The notes below the pieces were generated by a model. The model saw only the letters and a list, made by a program, of their open reading frames with translations. It was not told the origin of the DNA and did not search any database. From Eubacteriaceae bacterium (GTDB lineage: Bacteria > Bacillota > Clostridia > Lachnospirales > Lachnospiraceae): 54,989 nt of DNA. Numbering within the stretch: position 1 is the stretch's first letter; each line of letters starts with the position of its first letter. The stretch lies in NCBI GenBank assembly GCA_910574915.1, contig CAJTCR010000034.1, positions 1 through 54,989 of the forward strand, given 5' to 3'. Positions 7,241 through 15,794 of the stretch are shown here, in pieces. A program made the position numbers and the translations under genes.

Positions 7241-7406
7241 CTAGAGCGTGTTTGAAAAATCATTCCTGCCATCTGCATTCCCCACTTTGCGTGATATTTG
7301 CGCCAAATTCAGGTTACATAGCCCGCTATGCGCCCTTCATTTGGCGCAAATATCCCACAAATTGTGAAATACATCTGGCAGAAAGCATTTTTCAAACACG
7401 CTCTAG
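7241..7406 (+). repeat. 166-bp palindromic repeat, copy 1
   Basis: Bounded by CTAGAGCGTGTTTGAAAAAT and its inverse. The inside is also self-complementary, with an ATATTTGCGCCAAAT / ATTTGGCGCAAATAT inner stem, so the whole unit can form one long hairpin. A second copy of equal length at 39227..39392 differs at three positions by my reading. No coding capacity. MITE-like; the source transposase is not in the window. Confidence 0.85.
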
Positions 7407-7433
7407 AGCGAACAAATTTGGATTGCTTTGGTA

Positions 7434-7735
7434 AATTTTTACAGGAAGGGACGCTGGGAGAGAGGATGGGCCTCCCCTGACTGCGTCCGTTCCAGAATGT
7501 TAAGAATCCCTAAGCATCCTGCTGTTACGTTGTGGCTGTGTCCGGTCGCGCCACCTAGTTCGCTGCCTGCTGGCAGCTAAAGGTGCCGCTTGGCTACGCC
7601 CCTGGTGGTTTTGCAGAATACTAAGGGCTTCTAAGCATTCTTCCAAAGCCGCAGCCAGGGGAGGCACATCCTCTCTCCCGGCTGCTTTTCGTAAATGCTA
7701 CGAAACAAACGCAATATGGTTTGGTTTGTCTGCCA
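7434..7735 (-). repeat. R2 structured hairpin repeat, full copy (minus orientation)
   Basis: Outer arms pair over about 25 bases (GGGAGAGAGGATG with CATCCTCTCTCCC, then CCTCCCCTG with CAGGGGAGG). Conserved inner blocks, read on the minus strand, are GGCTTTGGAAGAATG, AGGGGCGTAGCCAAGCGG, AGCGAACTAGGTG, GCGACCG, CAGCAGGATGCTTAGG and CATTCTGGAACGGACGC. All recur in the copies at 7841 and 34560. Short ORFs read through the element are by-products of the hairpin. Confidence 0.75.
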
Positions 7736-7840
7736 TGAACAAAATCAACCCTATGATAGAACAGATTCTAGGTTGTTTTACATGGAGAACCTGTACAAAA
7801 TAGTTCCTTGGAAAACGCAAATCAGATAAAATTCACTCTC

Positions 7841-8174
7841 GTACAGTGAACAAACCATATCGGGCTCGTTTGGCAGCACTTGCGAAGAACAGCCGGGAGA
7901 GAGGATGGGTACACTCTGGCGGCGGCTTTGGAAGAATGTTTAGAATTGCTTGGTATTCTGCAAAACAACTAGGGGCGCAGCCAAGCGGCACCGATAGCTT
8001 TCGGCGGACAGCCGGAAGCGGACAAGGTGGCGCGACCGGACACTGCCACAACATAGCAGCAGGATACCTAGCAATTCTTAACATTCTGGAACGGACGCCG
8101 CCAGAGTGTACCCATCCTCTCTCCTGGCGTCCCTTCTTGTAAAAGTTTCCCAAAGTAACTCAAACACGCTCTAG
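7841..8174 (+). repeat. R2 structured hairpin repeat, full copy (plus orientation)
   Basis: Same family and inner blocks as the copies at 7434 and 34560. The outer arm carries GGTACACTCTGGCGGC, matched exactly by GCCGCCAGAGTGTACC on the other side; the copy at 34560 has GGCACGCTCTGGC and GCCAGAGCGTGCC there. Both arms have changed together. The left flank (GTGAACAAACCATAT) is also present at 28484. Confidence 0.75.
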
Positions 8175-8393
8175 TATTATGCGCACATTTTCCTTATCAG
8201 AATATGTCATCCATTTTTGCTGGAATTATTTTACCACCTTTGCGAACCTGCGTCAATTCTAAAACAGTACTCTGTTGACGCGCCACCCCGCCACCATGAA
8301 TTCGATCAAAAATTCACGTATAAAAACCCCCATCCTGCACATAATACGTCCTGTATTAAAAAGTTATCCTAAATAAGAAAGAGGTACGAAAAC

Positions 8394-8852
8394 ATGATTT
8401 TAACAGAAAAAGAAACGACCGCAATCAAGGATTTACAGACACAGGAGCAAAGCTGTATTGAAAAGTACAACCGATACGGCAAAGAAGCAAAAGACAGTGT
8501 TTTAAAGGATTTGTTTCAAAATCTGGAAAAAGAAGAAAAAGAGCATTACGAATCACTTGGCAAGGTACTTTCCGGCAGTGTGCCGACCTGCAACTGCAAT
8601 GACTACAGCGGCAAAAATTACAATCCGCAGGCGTCTTACAGTGCGCTGACTGACAATGAGGACAAGAAAAATGACTGCTTCCTGGCGACAGACTGCATCG
8701 GCACAGAAAAGATGGTTTCTTCTGAATACAACAGCAACGTATTCAAATTTTCAGAACCAAGCCTTCGCAAGCTGTTGGCAGATATCCAGATCGAAGAACA
8801 GAACCATGCGGAAATGCTGTATAAGTACAAGACCGTGAACGGAATGGCATAG
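8394..8852 (+). CDS. CotF-type spore coat protein
   Basis: A 152-residue helical protein of the coat F / ferritin-like group. The N-terminal half (LTEKETTAIKDLQTQEQSCI, then LFQNLEKEEKEHYESLGKVL) and the C-terminal EPSLRKLLADIQIEEQNHAE give the paired helices with E-x-x-H-like motifs typical of the family. A central CNCND and a glycine/asparagine/serine-rich linker separate them. Such proteins are deposited on the spore coat, which marks the host as a spore former. It stands alone between the repeat block and a good terminator. The start ATG 8394 follows AAGAAAGAGG. No sporulation sigma-factor promoter was identified with confidence. Confidence 0.8.
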   Translation: MILTEKETTAIKDLQTQEQSCIEKYNRYGKEAKDSVLKDLFQNLEKEEKEHYESLGKVLSGSVPTCNCNDYSGKNYNPQASYSALTDNEDKKNDCFLATDCIGTEKMVSSEYNSNVFKFSEPSLRKLLADIQIEEQNHAEMLYKYKTVNGMA

Positions 8853-8878
8853 ACGCAAAGAGTTGGTTATAGGTTAGG

Positions 8879-8915
8879 CGGTATAGCCCGGATTACAGGG
8901 GCTGTACCGTCTTTT
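8879..8915 (+). terminator. Terminator after the spore coat gene
   Basis: CGGTATAGCCC pairs with GGGCTGTACCG (one G-U pair) across a nine-base spacer, followed by TCTTTTATT. It lies 27 bases after the spore coat stop and also separates it from the converging ABC permease. Confidence 0.8.
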
Positions 8916-8916
8916 A

Positions 8917-9750
8917 TTACAAACATGGAAACGTACTATCGGATCCATGCATTCGACTGCGCAGCCCAATCCCTGCGTTTCCCCTTAAGGCAAGAAACAA
9001 CAGAATTCCCGACACTGCACCCAGAAACAGATACGATTGCAGCATCGGTATATAATTGTACGTTTCTCCAGTCCAGATCTTATAAAAATCCCTGTTGATA
9101 TATGTGACCGGCAGCAGCTTTGCCGCAGACTGCACCCACTTTGGCAGGTCTTGATACGAAATGCCCATCATTCCGCCCAGAATCATAAATGCAAAGTACA
9201 GCATAATACTGACGCAATACGTTTTGCCAAAACTGCGGCAGACACAGGCAATTCCATGCCCTAACGCAAGGCAGATCATACTGAACGCAGCCATACATAA
9301 AACATATGCAAAAAGCCCGTACAGTGTCGGGCGCTGCAATTTGTAACACAAACAACCTGACAGAAAAAATACCGCAAATGCCAGCAGCAGAAATAAAAAC
9401 TGCAAAAGTGCACGATTACAAAACAAAGCAGTCTTATTTATGCCGAACAACTGCAACCGCTCCGGGATTCCCCTGGAAAGCTCCTGGGCATAGCTGACTG
9501 CATATCCCATCAGCAGCACTGCCATCGGGATCAGCGTTCCCATGCCAAGATAGATCGATGTCGTTGCCATCGGCTGCCACTGTTCTCCCGGCAGATCAGA
9601 CAGTGCCACTTTTGTAATCAGCATTGCCAGCAGTACCGGCAGCCCTACCCCAAAGATATGTACATACGGATTGCCTGCCACATGGAGCAGTTCATACTTT
9701 AACAGAAAAACCGAGATTAAATTTTCCTTTTTTGCTTTTTTATCCTGCAT
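8917..9750 (-). CDS. ABC-2-type transporter permease
   Basis: A 277-residue integral membrane protein. Six hydrophobic helices are visible, starting near YVHIFGVGLPVLLAMLITKV and ending LFLGAVSGILLFLALRG. The order with the ATPase at 9740 and the conserved IPERLQLFGINK segment (between the second and third helices) fit the ABC-2 family of drug or lipid exporters. Start ATG 9750 has AGGAGGGG just upstream and overlaps the ATPase stop by 11 bases; longer frames upstream lie within the ATPase gene. Substrate unknown. Confidence 0.8.
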   Translation of the reverse strand: MQDKKAKKENLISVFLLKYELLHVAGNPYVHIFGVGLPVLLAMLITKVALSDLPGEQWQPMATTSIYLGMGTLIPMAVLLMGYAVSYAQELSRGIPERLQLFGINKTALFCNRALLQFLFLLLAFAVFFLSGCLCYKLQRPTLYGLFAYVLCMAAFSMICLALGHGIACVCRSFGKTYCVSIMLYFAFMILGGMMGISYQDLPKWVQSAAKLLPVTYINRDFYKIWTGETYNYIPMLQSYLFLGAVSGILLFLALRGNAGIGLRSRMHGSDSTFPCL

Positions 9751-10630
9751 AGCCGTTCCCCTCCTGTTTCCTTTCATATGCATGTTTTGCATTGATATAT
9801 ATACTTTCGATATCATGGTTGCTGCGCTTAAAGTTTACATTGTGGCTGACCAGGCGCGCAGTGACCTTTTGCTCCTCTTCTTCTGTCGCCGCAGACAATA
9901 CAAGCAAATGCTCCGGTGACGCCAGCTTTTTACAGTCTGCTGTCAGCTCCTTATTTTTCTCACTGGCATCCAGCACGATCACCGCTCTCTTGCAGTATTT
10001 TTGAAACAGCTCCTCTCTGTATCCAAAGTCGACGACTCTTCCCTGATCTAATATCAGCAGCTTATCCGCAAGCTGTTCCAGCTCTTCATAATAGTGCGAT
10101 ACGATACACAGGCTGGAATCTTTGCCGCGGTACCATTCCACCAGCTTTTCCACCAGTTTCTGCCTGGTCTCAAAGTCCAGACCGGAAGTCACCTCATCGT
10201 AAAATGTGAGCGGCGCATCCTGCATAAGGATCATAATAATTGTAAACCGCTGTTTCTGCCCGCCGGACAGTTTGCTGTACCTTTTTTTCAGGCATCCGCC
10301 AAATTCAAAATAATCGATTAGTTCCTGCAACTCCTTGTTTTTGGCAATCCTGGTCTGCAATATCGCTTCCATAATATATCTGACCGGCATATTATCGGTA
10401 TATTCATTAAACTGCATATGCGTCGCAATCTGCTTGGGCTGCAATGTGCAGTAGATTTTTCCCTGATACGGCACCAGCCCAAGGATACTTTTTATCATTG
10501 TACTTTTTCCGGCGCCGTTCGAGCCTATAATGCCAATACGGTCACCGTTTTCAATACAAATCGGTGTATGGATGTCCAAAGCCCTAAACTTTCCAAACTG
10601 TACGGTAAGATTTTCAATTTTCAGCAGCAT
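9740..10630 (-). CDS. ABC transporter ATP-binding protein
   Basis: A 296-residue cytosolic ATPase, partner of the permease at 8917. Walker A is GSNGAGKST, the signature LSGGQKQRF, Walker B AP-LTFYDEVTSGLD, and the switch histidine is in IVSHYYEEL. After residue 215 a C-terminal extension (IVLDASEKNKELTADCKKLA) precedes the stop. ATG 10630 has AAAGGAGG upstream; the frame extends further but without a binding site. The two genes form a simple exporter operon. There is no adjacent GntR regulator. Confidence 0.88.
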   Translation of the reverse strand: MLLKIENLTVQFGKFRALDIHTPICIENGDRIGIIGSNGAGKSTMIKSILGLVPYQGKIYCTLQPKQIATHMQFNEYTDNMPVRYIMEAILQTRIAKNKELQELIDYFEFGGCLKKRYSKLSGGQKQRFTIIMILMQDAPLTFYDEVTSGLDFETRQKLVEKLVEWYRGKDSSLCIVSHYYEELEQLADKLLILDQGRVVDFGYREELFQKYCKRAVIVLDASEKNKELTADCKKLASPEHLLVLSAATEEEEQKVTARLVSHNVNFKRSNHDIESIYINAKHAYERKQEGNGYAG

Positions 10631-10736
10631 AAACTGCCTCCTTTCCTGTTTCTTTCCTTCTACTATACACTTTCGGTGTGAAATACGTATGAAGATCAAC
10701 CAGAAATGCCGTGAAGATGTTGTGAAGCTTCTGCCC

Positions 10737-10765
10737 TTGGCAAAAATACCTGCATATGGTAGACT
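10737..10765 (+). promoter_or_regulatory. Promoter of the GNAT gene
   Basis: TTGGCA (10737..10742) and TAGACT (10760..10765) are separated by 17 bases, 42 bases before the start codon. A fair sigma-A-type match with no visible operator. Confidence 0.45.
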
Positions 10766-10807
10766 TTAACAGGTTCTAGTAACAACAACTTTAAATGAGG
10801 ATAAAAA

Positions 10808-11320
10808 ATGAAAATAAGAAAAGCAACACAAAATGACTTAGAACAGCTTCTTTCCATCTACGCATATGCAAGAGAGCAAATGCGTGCAGCCGGAAATCCC
10901 AGCCAGTGGAAGGACAGCTATCCCCCAGCAGAACAGATTATCACAGATATTCAAAACCAAAACAGCCATGTCGTAACCGAAAGCGGCGAAATCCTTGCCG
11001 TATTTGCGTTTATCCTTGGCGACGACCCGACTTATGCAAGGATCGAGGACGGAAACTGGCTAAATAACGAGCCTTACGGCACGATTCACCGCATTGCCGC
11101 CAGCGGCAGAAAAAAAGGCATATTCCGCTGCTGCCTGTCTTTTTGTGAAGCAAAGGCAGCAAATATCCGGGCGGATACACATGCCTGCAATGGTACGATG
11201 CAGCACCTTTTGGAAACGAATGGATTTCAAAAATGCGGGCGTATTTATGTCGCAGACGGCAGCCCCAGAATCGCATATCATAAAATCGTTTGCAAGACAG
11301 CCTCCACGCCGTTGTCCTGA
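10808..11320 (+). CDS. GNAT-family N-acetyltransferase
   Basis: A 170-residue cytosolic acetyltransferase. It begins MKIRKATQNDLEQLLSIYAYAREQM, a typical GNAT first strand and helix; the acetyl-CoA loop region lies near YGTIHRIAASGRKKGIFRC and the C-terminal part reads IRADTHACNGTMQHLLETNG, the usual substrate-side helix. The acceptor substrate is unknown. The 3' end overlaps the converging kinase gene by 43 bases, so both C-termini are written on the same DNA. Confidence 0.85.
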   Translation: MKIRKATQNDLEQLLSIYAYAREQMRAAGNPSQWKDSYPPAEQIITDIQNQNSHVVTESGEILAVFAFILGDDPTYARIEDGNWLNNEPYGTIHRIAASGRKKGIFRCCLSFCEAKAANIRADTHACNGTMQHLLETNGFQKCGRIYVADGSPRIAYHKIVCKTASTPLS

Positions 11321-12711
11321 TTGCGGATATTCAGACGCATATGCATCATTTTTGCATAATACGCAGCAATATACAGCCCCAGCCCATGCGAACCGTTTTT
11401 CCCTTCCCCGTGGACAAACGGTTCAAAAATATGCGGCAGAAGATCCGGCGGGATCGCTGCCCCGGTATTTCGAATCACAAGTTTGTCTGCAAAGATGCTT
11501 ACGGCAATCCGGCTGCCGCACGGGGTATATGCCACAGCATTGGACAGCAGGTTGTCAATAATCCTGGACAGGCTTTCGGCGTCCGCGCATACAACGGCAT
11601 CCTGCTCCCCTTCGATCGTGATCTCCAGATGTTTGTCCGCTGCCGCTACCCGGTAAGCGTCTGTCTGCGCCCGCACCAGCTCATGCAGCCGTATATTCTG
11701 GAAATCTGCCTTTCTGTGGTTTTGGTTGAGTGATAAAATCTCCTCTACCATTGTACGCATGGAAAGAAGCTGCTGTTTTACCTTTGGCAGATACGTTTCC
11801 CTGTCGCTGTATTTGCCGATCTTTCCGATCATGCCGTCCAACAGCAGCAGCGATGCCGTAATCGGTGTTTTCATCTGGTGCGAGGAAGCGCGCAGAAACA
11901 TTTCCTGCCGTTCATTTTCTTCCAGCAGCTTCTGGTTGCTGTCTTGCAGCCTCTGATAAACCGGCTGCACAATGCCGTTTGAATAAATCTGGGAAAAGAT
12001 CAGTACAAGCATTACAACTACTGCGCAAAGCATCGGGACACTCTGCAATACGATTGGGCGTATTTCTTCCATTTGCGGCGTAATTACCGGAAGCAAGGTA
12101 AATACGATACCGTCTTGTACTTTTTCGACTGCCAGATAATTGGTATACTGATTGTTTCTGTCCGACACCGCCGCTTCTAAAATCGTCTCGCCGCCAGCGC
12201 CGCTGTGAATGCGAAATTTTTCTTCATAATATAGCTTTGGATCTTGTTTTTCGGAAAGCACCTGGATCTGAAAAGGAAGCTGAACTTTGTCCTGCAAGAT
12301 AGCTGCCAGCTCCCGCCGCCAGGCATTCACACGTTCACGTACCGGTTCGGTGAACCTTTCCGCACTGCTTTCTTTTAAAAATAACTGTATCTCGTTCAGC
12401 AGCGCTTTTATATGCGGATCGGATGCCGTAATTTTTACGGATACCATTTTCATCGTCAGTTCTATTTCTGTTGTTTCATATGGAATTTTAAACGAAACGC
12501 AGGCAGCCGGATTTTTTACGCGGATATCGTTGTAGGTTCCGGTTTCCAAAAACGCCTGGTGCTGCATTTTGACCGCTTCCAGATTTTGTTCCTGTGTATA
12601 GGAAACATATAAAGACGGCAGCATCCAGATAAAATAGCCTGTCAAAAGCAGCAGCAATACCGCTGCAAGCAGCAGGCTGTAGCACAGGTTCTTTTGTCCG
12701 AGCTTTCTCAT
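11278..12711 (-). CDS. Sensor histidine kinase
   Basis: A 477-residue membrane kinase paired with the regulator at 12708. The first helix is near residues 8-30 (LLLAAVLLLLLTGYFIWMLP), an extracytoplasmic domain of about 190 residues follows, and the second helix is MLCAVVVMLVLIFSQIY. The histidine is in SSHQMKTPITASLLLLDG; the N box is NLLSNAVAYTP and the G box HGLGLYIAAY. The ATG overlaps the regulator stop by four bases (ATGA). The 3' end overlaps the GNAT gene on the other strand. Signal unknown. Confidence 0.88.
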   Translation of the reverse strand: MRKLGQKNLCYSLLLAAVLLLLLTGYFIWMLPSLYVSYTQEQNLEAVKMQHQAFLETGTYNDIRVKNPAACVSFKIPYETTEIELTMKMVSVKITASDPHIKALLNEIQLFLKESSAERFTEPVRERVNAWRRELAAILQDKVQLPFQIQVLSEKQDPKLYYEEKFRIHSGAGGETILEAAVSDRNNQYTNYLAVEKVQDGIVFTLLPVITPQMEEIRPIVLQSVPMLCAVVVMLVLIFSQIYSNGIVQPVYQRLQDSNQKLLEENERQEMFLRASSHQMKTPITASLLLLDGMIGKIGKYSDRETYLPKVKQQLLSMRTMVEEILSLNQNHRKADFQNIRLHELVRAQTDAYRVAAADKHLEITIEGEQDAVVCADAESLSRIIDNLLSNAVAYTPCGSRIAVSIFADKLVIRNTGAAIPPDLLPHIFEPFVHGEGKNGSHGLGLYIAAYYAKMMHMRLNIRNQDNGVEAVLQTIL

Positions 12712-13391
12712 AGATCCGCCTCCCTGTCAAACTGGTAGCCGACGCCGATCACCGTTTTAATATACGCGGCAGGCAGTTTTTTTCTCAGATTTTTAACATG
12801 CGCATCAATAATCCTGTCATTTCCGATATAATCCTCGTTAAAAATGCGCAGTATAAGCTGCTCCCTTGTAAACACCCGGTTCGGCTCCTCATACAGTGCT
12901 TGTAACAGCAGGTATTCGCTTAGTGTCAGCGGCAGCTTTGTCCCTTTATAATAGGCACAGTACGCTTCCTGCTGCAAAGTAAGCCCTTTGTGCCCGTCTG
13001 GTTCTTTCTGCGTGCCTGCGGCTGTCCGCCTTAAAACTGTCTCCATCCGCTTTAACAGAATAATCGGCGATACCGGCTTGATAATATAGTCGTCCGCATA
13101 GAGGTTAAACGCCTGCACCTGTGTTTTTTCATCATCCAGCGCGGTCAGCATAATAACCGCCATTTGGGGCATATGCCCGCGGATATATTTAAGCACTTCA
13201 AAGCCATTGATCCCCGGCACCATAATATCCAGCACCGCACCGTCATATGCATTGTGCGAAAGAAGCTCCAGTGCCTGATCGCCGCGTTCCACCGTCGTTA
13301 CTTCGTATCCGGTAATCGACATATATTCTTTTAAAACCTCGCGAATGGTCGGTTCATCTTCTAAAAACAGTATTTTATAAGAGGTCTGCAT
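12708..13391 (-). CDS. OmpR-family response regulator
   Basis: A 227-residue regulator. The receiver shows LEDEP, phosphoacceptor aspartate in AVLDIMVPGINGF and the lysine in DDYIIKPVSP. The winged helix ends RIIDAHVKNLRKKL and VIGVGYQF. It is followed without gap by its kinase, and the metallophosphoesterase stop lies one base before its start, so the three may be co-transcribed. Targets unknown. Confidence 0.9.
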   Translation of the reverse strand: MQTSYKILFLEDEPTIREVLKEYMSITGYEVTTVERGDQALELLSHNAYDGAVLDIMVPGINGFEVLKYIRGHMPQMAVIMLTALDDEKTQVQAFNLYADDYIIKPVSPIILLKRMETVLRRTAAGTQKEPDGHKGLTLQQEAYCAYYKGTKLPLTLSEYLLLQALYEEPNRVFTREQLILRIFNEDYIGNDRIIDAHVKNLRKKLPAAYIKTVIGVGYQFDREADL

Positions 13392-13392
13392 C

Positions 13393-14241
13393 CTAATTTA
13401 TCGATCCTTTCGTTTCATACTGATCCACGCATACCGCTGCTGCGAGCACCTCACGCTGTACACAGACCGTCTGGTCTGTTCTCGTCCCAAGCGACCATTT
13501 TATAAGCGTAATACACCGGCGCTCAATCTCGATTCCGGTAATCCCTGCCGGATGGACGCAGCTTCCGGTGTTAAAATACGGCGACTGCTTCGTGCCTGCC
13601 ATTGGGCGGTGCGTATGCCCGGCAATCAAAATCACCTGCTGCTGCGCTGCCCACTGCGCCAGGCGCTGTTCCACGCTGCCTTTTGCCGTATTATTTTTTG
13701 CCGCGCTCGTCGGGTCAGGCACGCCGATCAGTTCCAGGTTTTTCCATAAATAGCGCACCAGAAAGCGGTTGACCTTCCAATACGTACTGTTCATCACCTG
13801 CGCCTGGTGCCCGTGCGTTAAAAATATATTCTTTTTGTGAAGCGTATCTTTTAGTAAAATGCTTTCATAAAAAACACCGCCCTTATATTTTTTTACCATA
13901 TCGTGGTTGCCGTAGATCAGATACAGCCGCTGTTCGCGTCTGAATCGTTCAAGCATTTCAAAGCTGTGCGGATGCATCTGCCTGATCTGTTCGATCGACC
14001 GGTTTTCCCACAGCTCGTCGCCGTCGCCAAGCTCCAGATACGTAAATGCATATTTATCATAATAGCGCAGCGCTGCCAGATACAGAAATTCATTTTTTAA
14101 AAAATTGTCATCCGCCCTGCCGTCGCCGCGGTGACAGTCACTAAACAGTATATATTTGGAATCTACAGACAGCGGCAGTACAAGAGCATTTTTGTACGCT
14201 CTGGACATACGAGACAAAAAACTCATACACACGCCGTACAT
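13393..14241 (-). CDS. Calcineurin-like metallophosphoesterase
   Basis: A protein of about 277-282 residues. Metal-binding motifs of the family are in order: FSDCHRGDG (D-x-H), LELGDGDELWENR (GD), YGNHD (GNHD), THGH and AGHTHRPM (GHTH). The spacing and the GDGDELWEN sequence resemble UDP-diacylglucosamine-type and other Clostridia phosphoesterases, but the substrate cannot be fixed. The start is uncertain: ATG 14241 and ATG 14226 both lack a clear ribosome site. It sits between niaR and a two-component operon, on the same strand as both. Confidence 0.85.
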   Translation of the reverse strand: MYGVCMSFLSRMSRAYKNALVLPLSVDSKYILFSDCHRGDGRADDNFLKNEFLYLAALRYYDKYAFTYLELGDGDELWENRSIEQIRQMHPHSFEMLERFRREQRLYLIYGNHDMVKKYKGGVFYESILLKDTLHKKNIFLTHGHQAQVMNSTYWKVNRFLVRYLWKNLELIGVPDPTSAAKNNTAKGSVEQRLAQWAAQQQVILIAGHTHRPMAGTKQSPYFNTGSCVHPAGITGIEIERRCITLIKWSLGTRTDQTVCVQREVLAAAVCVDQYETKGSIN

Positions 14242-14334
14242 TCCCAGCCAAAAGCGATACAGCCAGGAATGCCCTCTATCATTTTTCTTATGTTATGTTA
14301 TGCAGTTTCTTTTTCTTCTGTCACAACAATTCCT

Positions 14335-14889
14335 CTATCCCTGCATCCTGTTCCAAAAGTCAACCGGCTCGTCTTCTTGCAGCTTTGCCAGCATTCCTTT
14401 TTCTGCCAGTTGTTTTTGAATGTCGTCCAGCGTCTTTGCATCTTCTGCCGCAATCGTATGGTAATGATAGCCTGCGGTCACGTTTTTGAGCAGGCTGGAC
14501 TTTCCGGTCTTTATTTTATCCATAAAATCCTGGATGTCCCTGCGGGAACGTATTTTCATTTCCCCGCACACAATCCCGTATGCCCTATGGTAAATAAACA
14601 CATCCCTGACAATGCCGCCCATATCTACAATCATCATCAGCTCTTCTTCGGTCTGCGCATCGGAATGCATCACTTTAAATACCCGGCTGACCTCCTGCTG
14701 CGGGGACAGCATCAAATAACCGCGGCTTGCCGATAAAATATCCGCTCCGTTTGCACGCAGCAGCGCAACATCCTGTACGATTACCTGGCGGCTGACCTTA
14801 AGCTCACGCGCCAAGGCTGCACCGCTGATCGGCGTCTGGCTGCCGGATAAGAAAGAAAGCAGTTGTTTTCTCCGCTGTTCGCCATTCAT
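14335..14889 (-). CDS. niaR: NiaR-type transcriptional repressor of NAD synthesis
   Basis: A 184-residue repressor. The N-terminal helix-turn-helix (ISGAALARELKVSRQVIVQD) is followed by the 3H domain with its three conserved histidines in RVFKVMHSD, IYHRAYGI and TAGYHYHTI. In Firmicutes this family (NiaR/YrxA) binds nicotinic acid and represses nad genes; nadC, nadB and nadA directly upstream agree with that. Start: ATG 14889 is nine bases from AGGAG, while ATG 14895 is only three bases away. A NiaR-like palindrome overlies the nadB promoter at 17188. It is the last gene of the nadB-nadC-niaR operon. Confidence 0.9.
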   Translation of the reverse strand: MNGEQRRKQLLSFLSGSQTPISGAALARELKVSRQVIVQDVALLRANGADILSASRGYLMLSPQQEVSRVFKVMHSDAQTEEELMMIVDMGGIVRDVFIYHRAYGIVCGEMKIRSRRDIQDFMDKIKTGKSSLLKNVTAGYHYHTIAAEDAKTLDDIQKQLAEKGMLAKLQEDEPVDFWNRMQG

Positions 14890-14912
14890 CTGCATTGTCT
14901 CCTTTCTACATG

Positions 14913-15767
14913 TTACACCGCATGTAAATTTTTCAAAGAAAGATCCAAAATCGGCGCCGAATGCGTCAGCGCCCCGCTGGAAATATAATCTACGCCCAGC
15001 CCTGCAAGCGCTGTGATCCGCTCTTTTGTGACATTGCCGGAGATCTCCACCTTTGCCCTGCCCGCAATCAGGGCAATCGCTTCTTTCATCTGCGCATAAT
15101 CCATATTATCCAGCATAATAATATCCGCTCCGGCAAGCACCGCCTCCTGCACCATAGCAAGCGTTTCTGCTTCTACTTCAATCCTGCGTACAAACGGCGC
15201 ATACTCCTTTGCCATCTCTATCGCTTTTTTCACACTGCCGGCGGCTCCGATATGGTTGTCCTTAAGCAGCACGCCGTCTGTCAGATTATACCTGTGATTA
15301 TTGCCGCCGCCCGTGCGGACTGCATATTTTTCAAAAATACGGTTATTTGGCGATGTTTTTCTCGTATCCAGCAGCTTGATATTCGTACCAGCCAAAAGGC
15401 TTGCCGTCTCATGCGTATAAGTCGCAATCCCGCTCATGCGCTGTAAATAATTCAGCGCCGTACGCTCCCCGCATAGCAGCGAGCGGATATCGCCGCGGAC
15501 AACGCCGATCCGCTGTCCGTTTTTCACCGCGTCGCCGTCCGCTGCGAAAAATTCTGCCTGCACCTTTTCATCCAGCAGCGTAAATACCCGCTCAAAAACC
15601 TGCAATCCGCATATGATCCCATCCTGCTTGCAGATCAGATCTGCTTCGCCATCCTGCGCATAGGGCATTACGCTGTTTGTCGTGACGTCCTCGCTCGTAA
15701 TATCCTCTCTGAGCGCGCTTAAAATTAACGGCTCCACATTCAGTTTCATTGTTACCGGATCAAACAT
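14913..15767 (-). CDS. nadC: Nicotinate-nucleotide pyrophosphorylase (carboxylating)
   Basis: A 284-residue cytosolic enzyme that joins quinolinate and PRPP to give nicotinate mononucleotide, CO2 and pyrophosphate. Recognised by EDITSEDVTTNSV near the start, GERTALNYLQRMSGIAT, LLDTRKTSPNNRIFEKYAVR, GGGNNHRYNLTDGVLLKDNH and the C-terminal barrel motifs DIIMLDNM and EISGNVT. Length is normal. It lies 27 bases after nadB and 23 bases before niaR, in one operon. Confidence 0.97.
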   Translation of the reverse strand: MFDPVTMKLNVEPLILSALREDITSEDVTTNSVMPYAQDGEADLICKQDGIICGLQVFERVFTLLDEKVQAEFFAADGDAVKNGQRIGVVRGDIRSLLCGERTALNYLQRMSGIATYTHETASLLAGTNIKLLDTRKTSPNNRIFEKYAVRTGGGNNHRYNLTDGVLLKDNHIGAAGSVKKAIEMAKEYAPFVRRIEVEAETLAMVQEAVLAGADIIMLDNMDYAQMKEAIALIAGRAKVEISGNVTKERITALAGLGVDYISSGALTHSAPILDLSLKNLHAV

Positions 15768-15794
15768 AGTTTTCTACTTCCTTTCTTTCTGATT

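Larger units (their letters stand above)
7403..8174. repeat. Composite inverted repeat with CTAGAGCG ends
   Basis: A unit of about 770 bp starts at CTAGAGCG, overlapping the end of the 166-bp palindrome, and ends with CAAACACGCTCTAG. Its two halves are inverted relatives (7434..7735 and 7841..8150), each an R2 hairpin element, separated by about 105 bases with no gene (7737..7840). The terminal sequence is shared with the 166-bp palindrome, so both may be moved by the same machinery. This unit and copy 1 of the palindrome fill the gap between the EFR1-type gene and the spore coat gene; no ORF inside is credible. Confidence 0.7.

Noticed and set aside
7833..8153. Frames of about 100 codons on both strands within the R2 repeat, and like ones at 34387..34960
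   Set aside because: They are readings of the palindromic arms: the two strands give near mirror proteins, and deleted copies lack them. A structured repeat explains them better.
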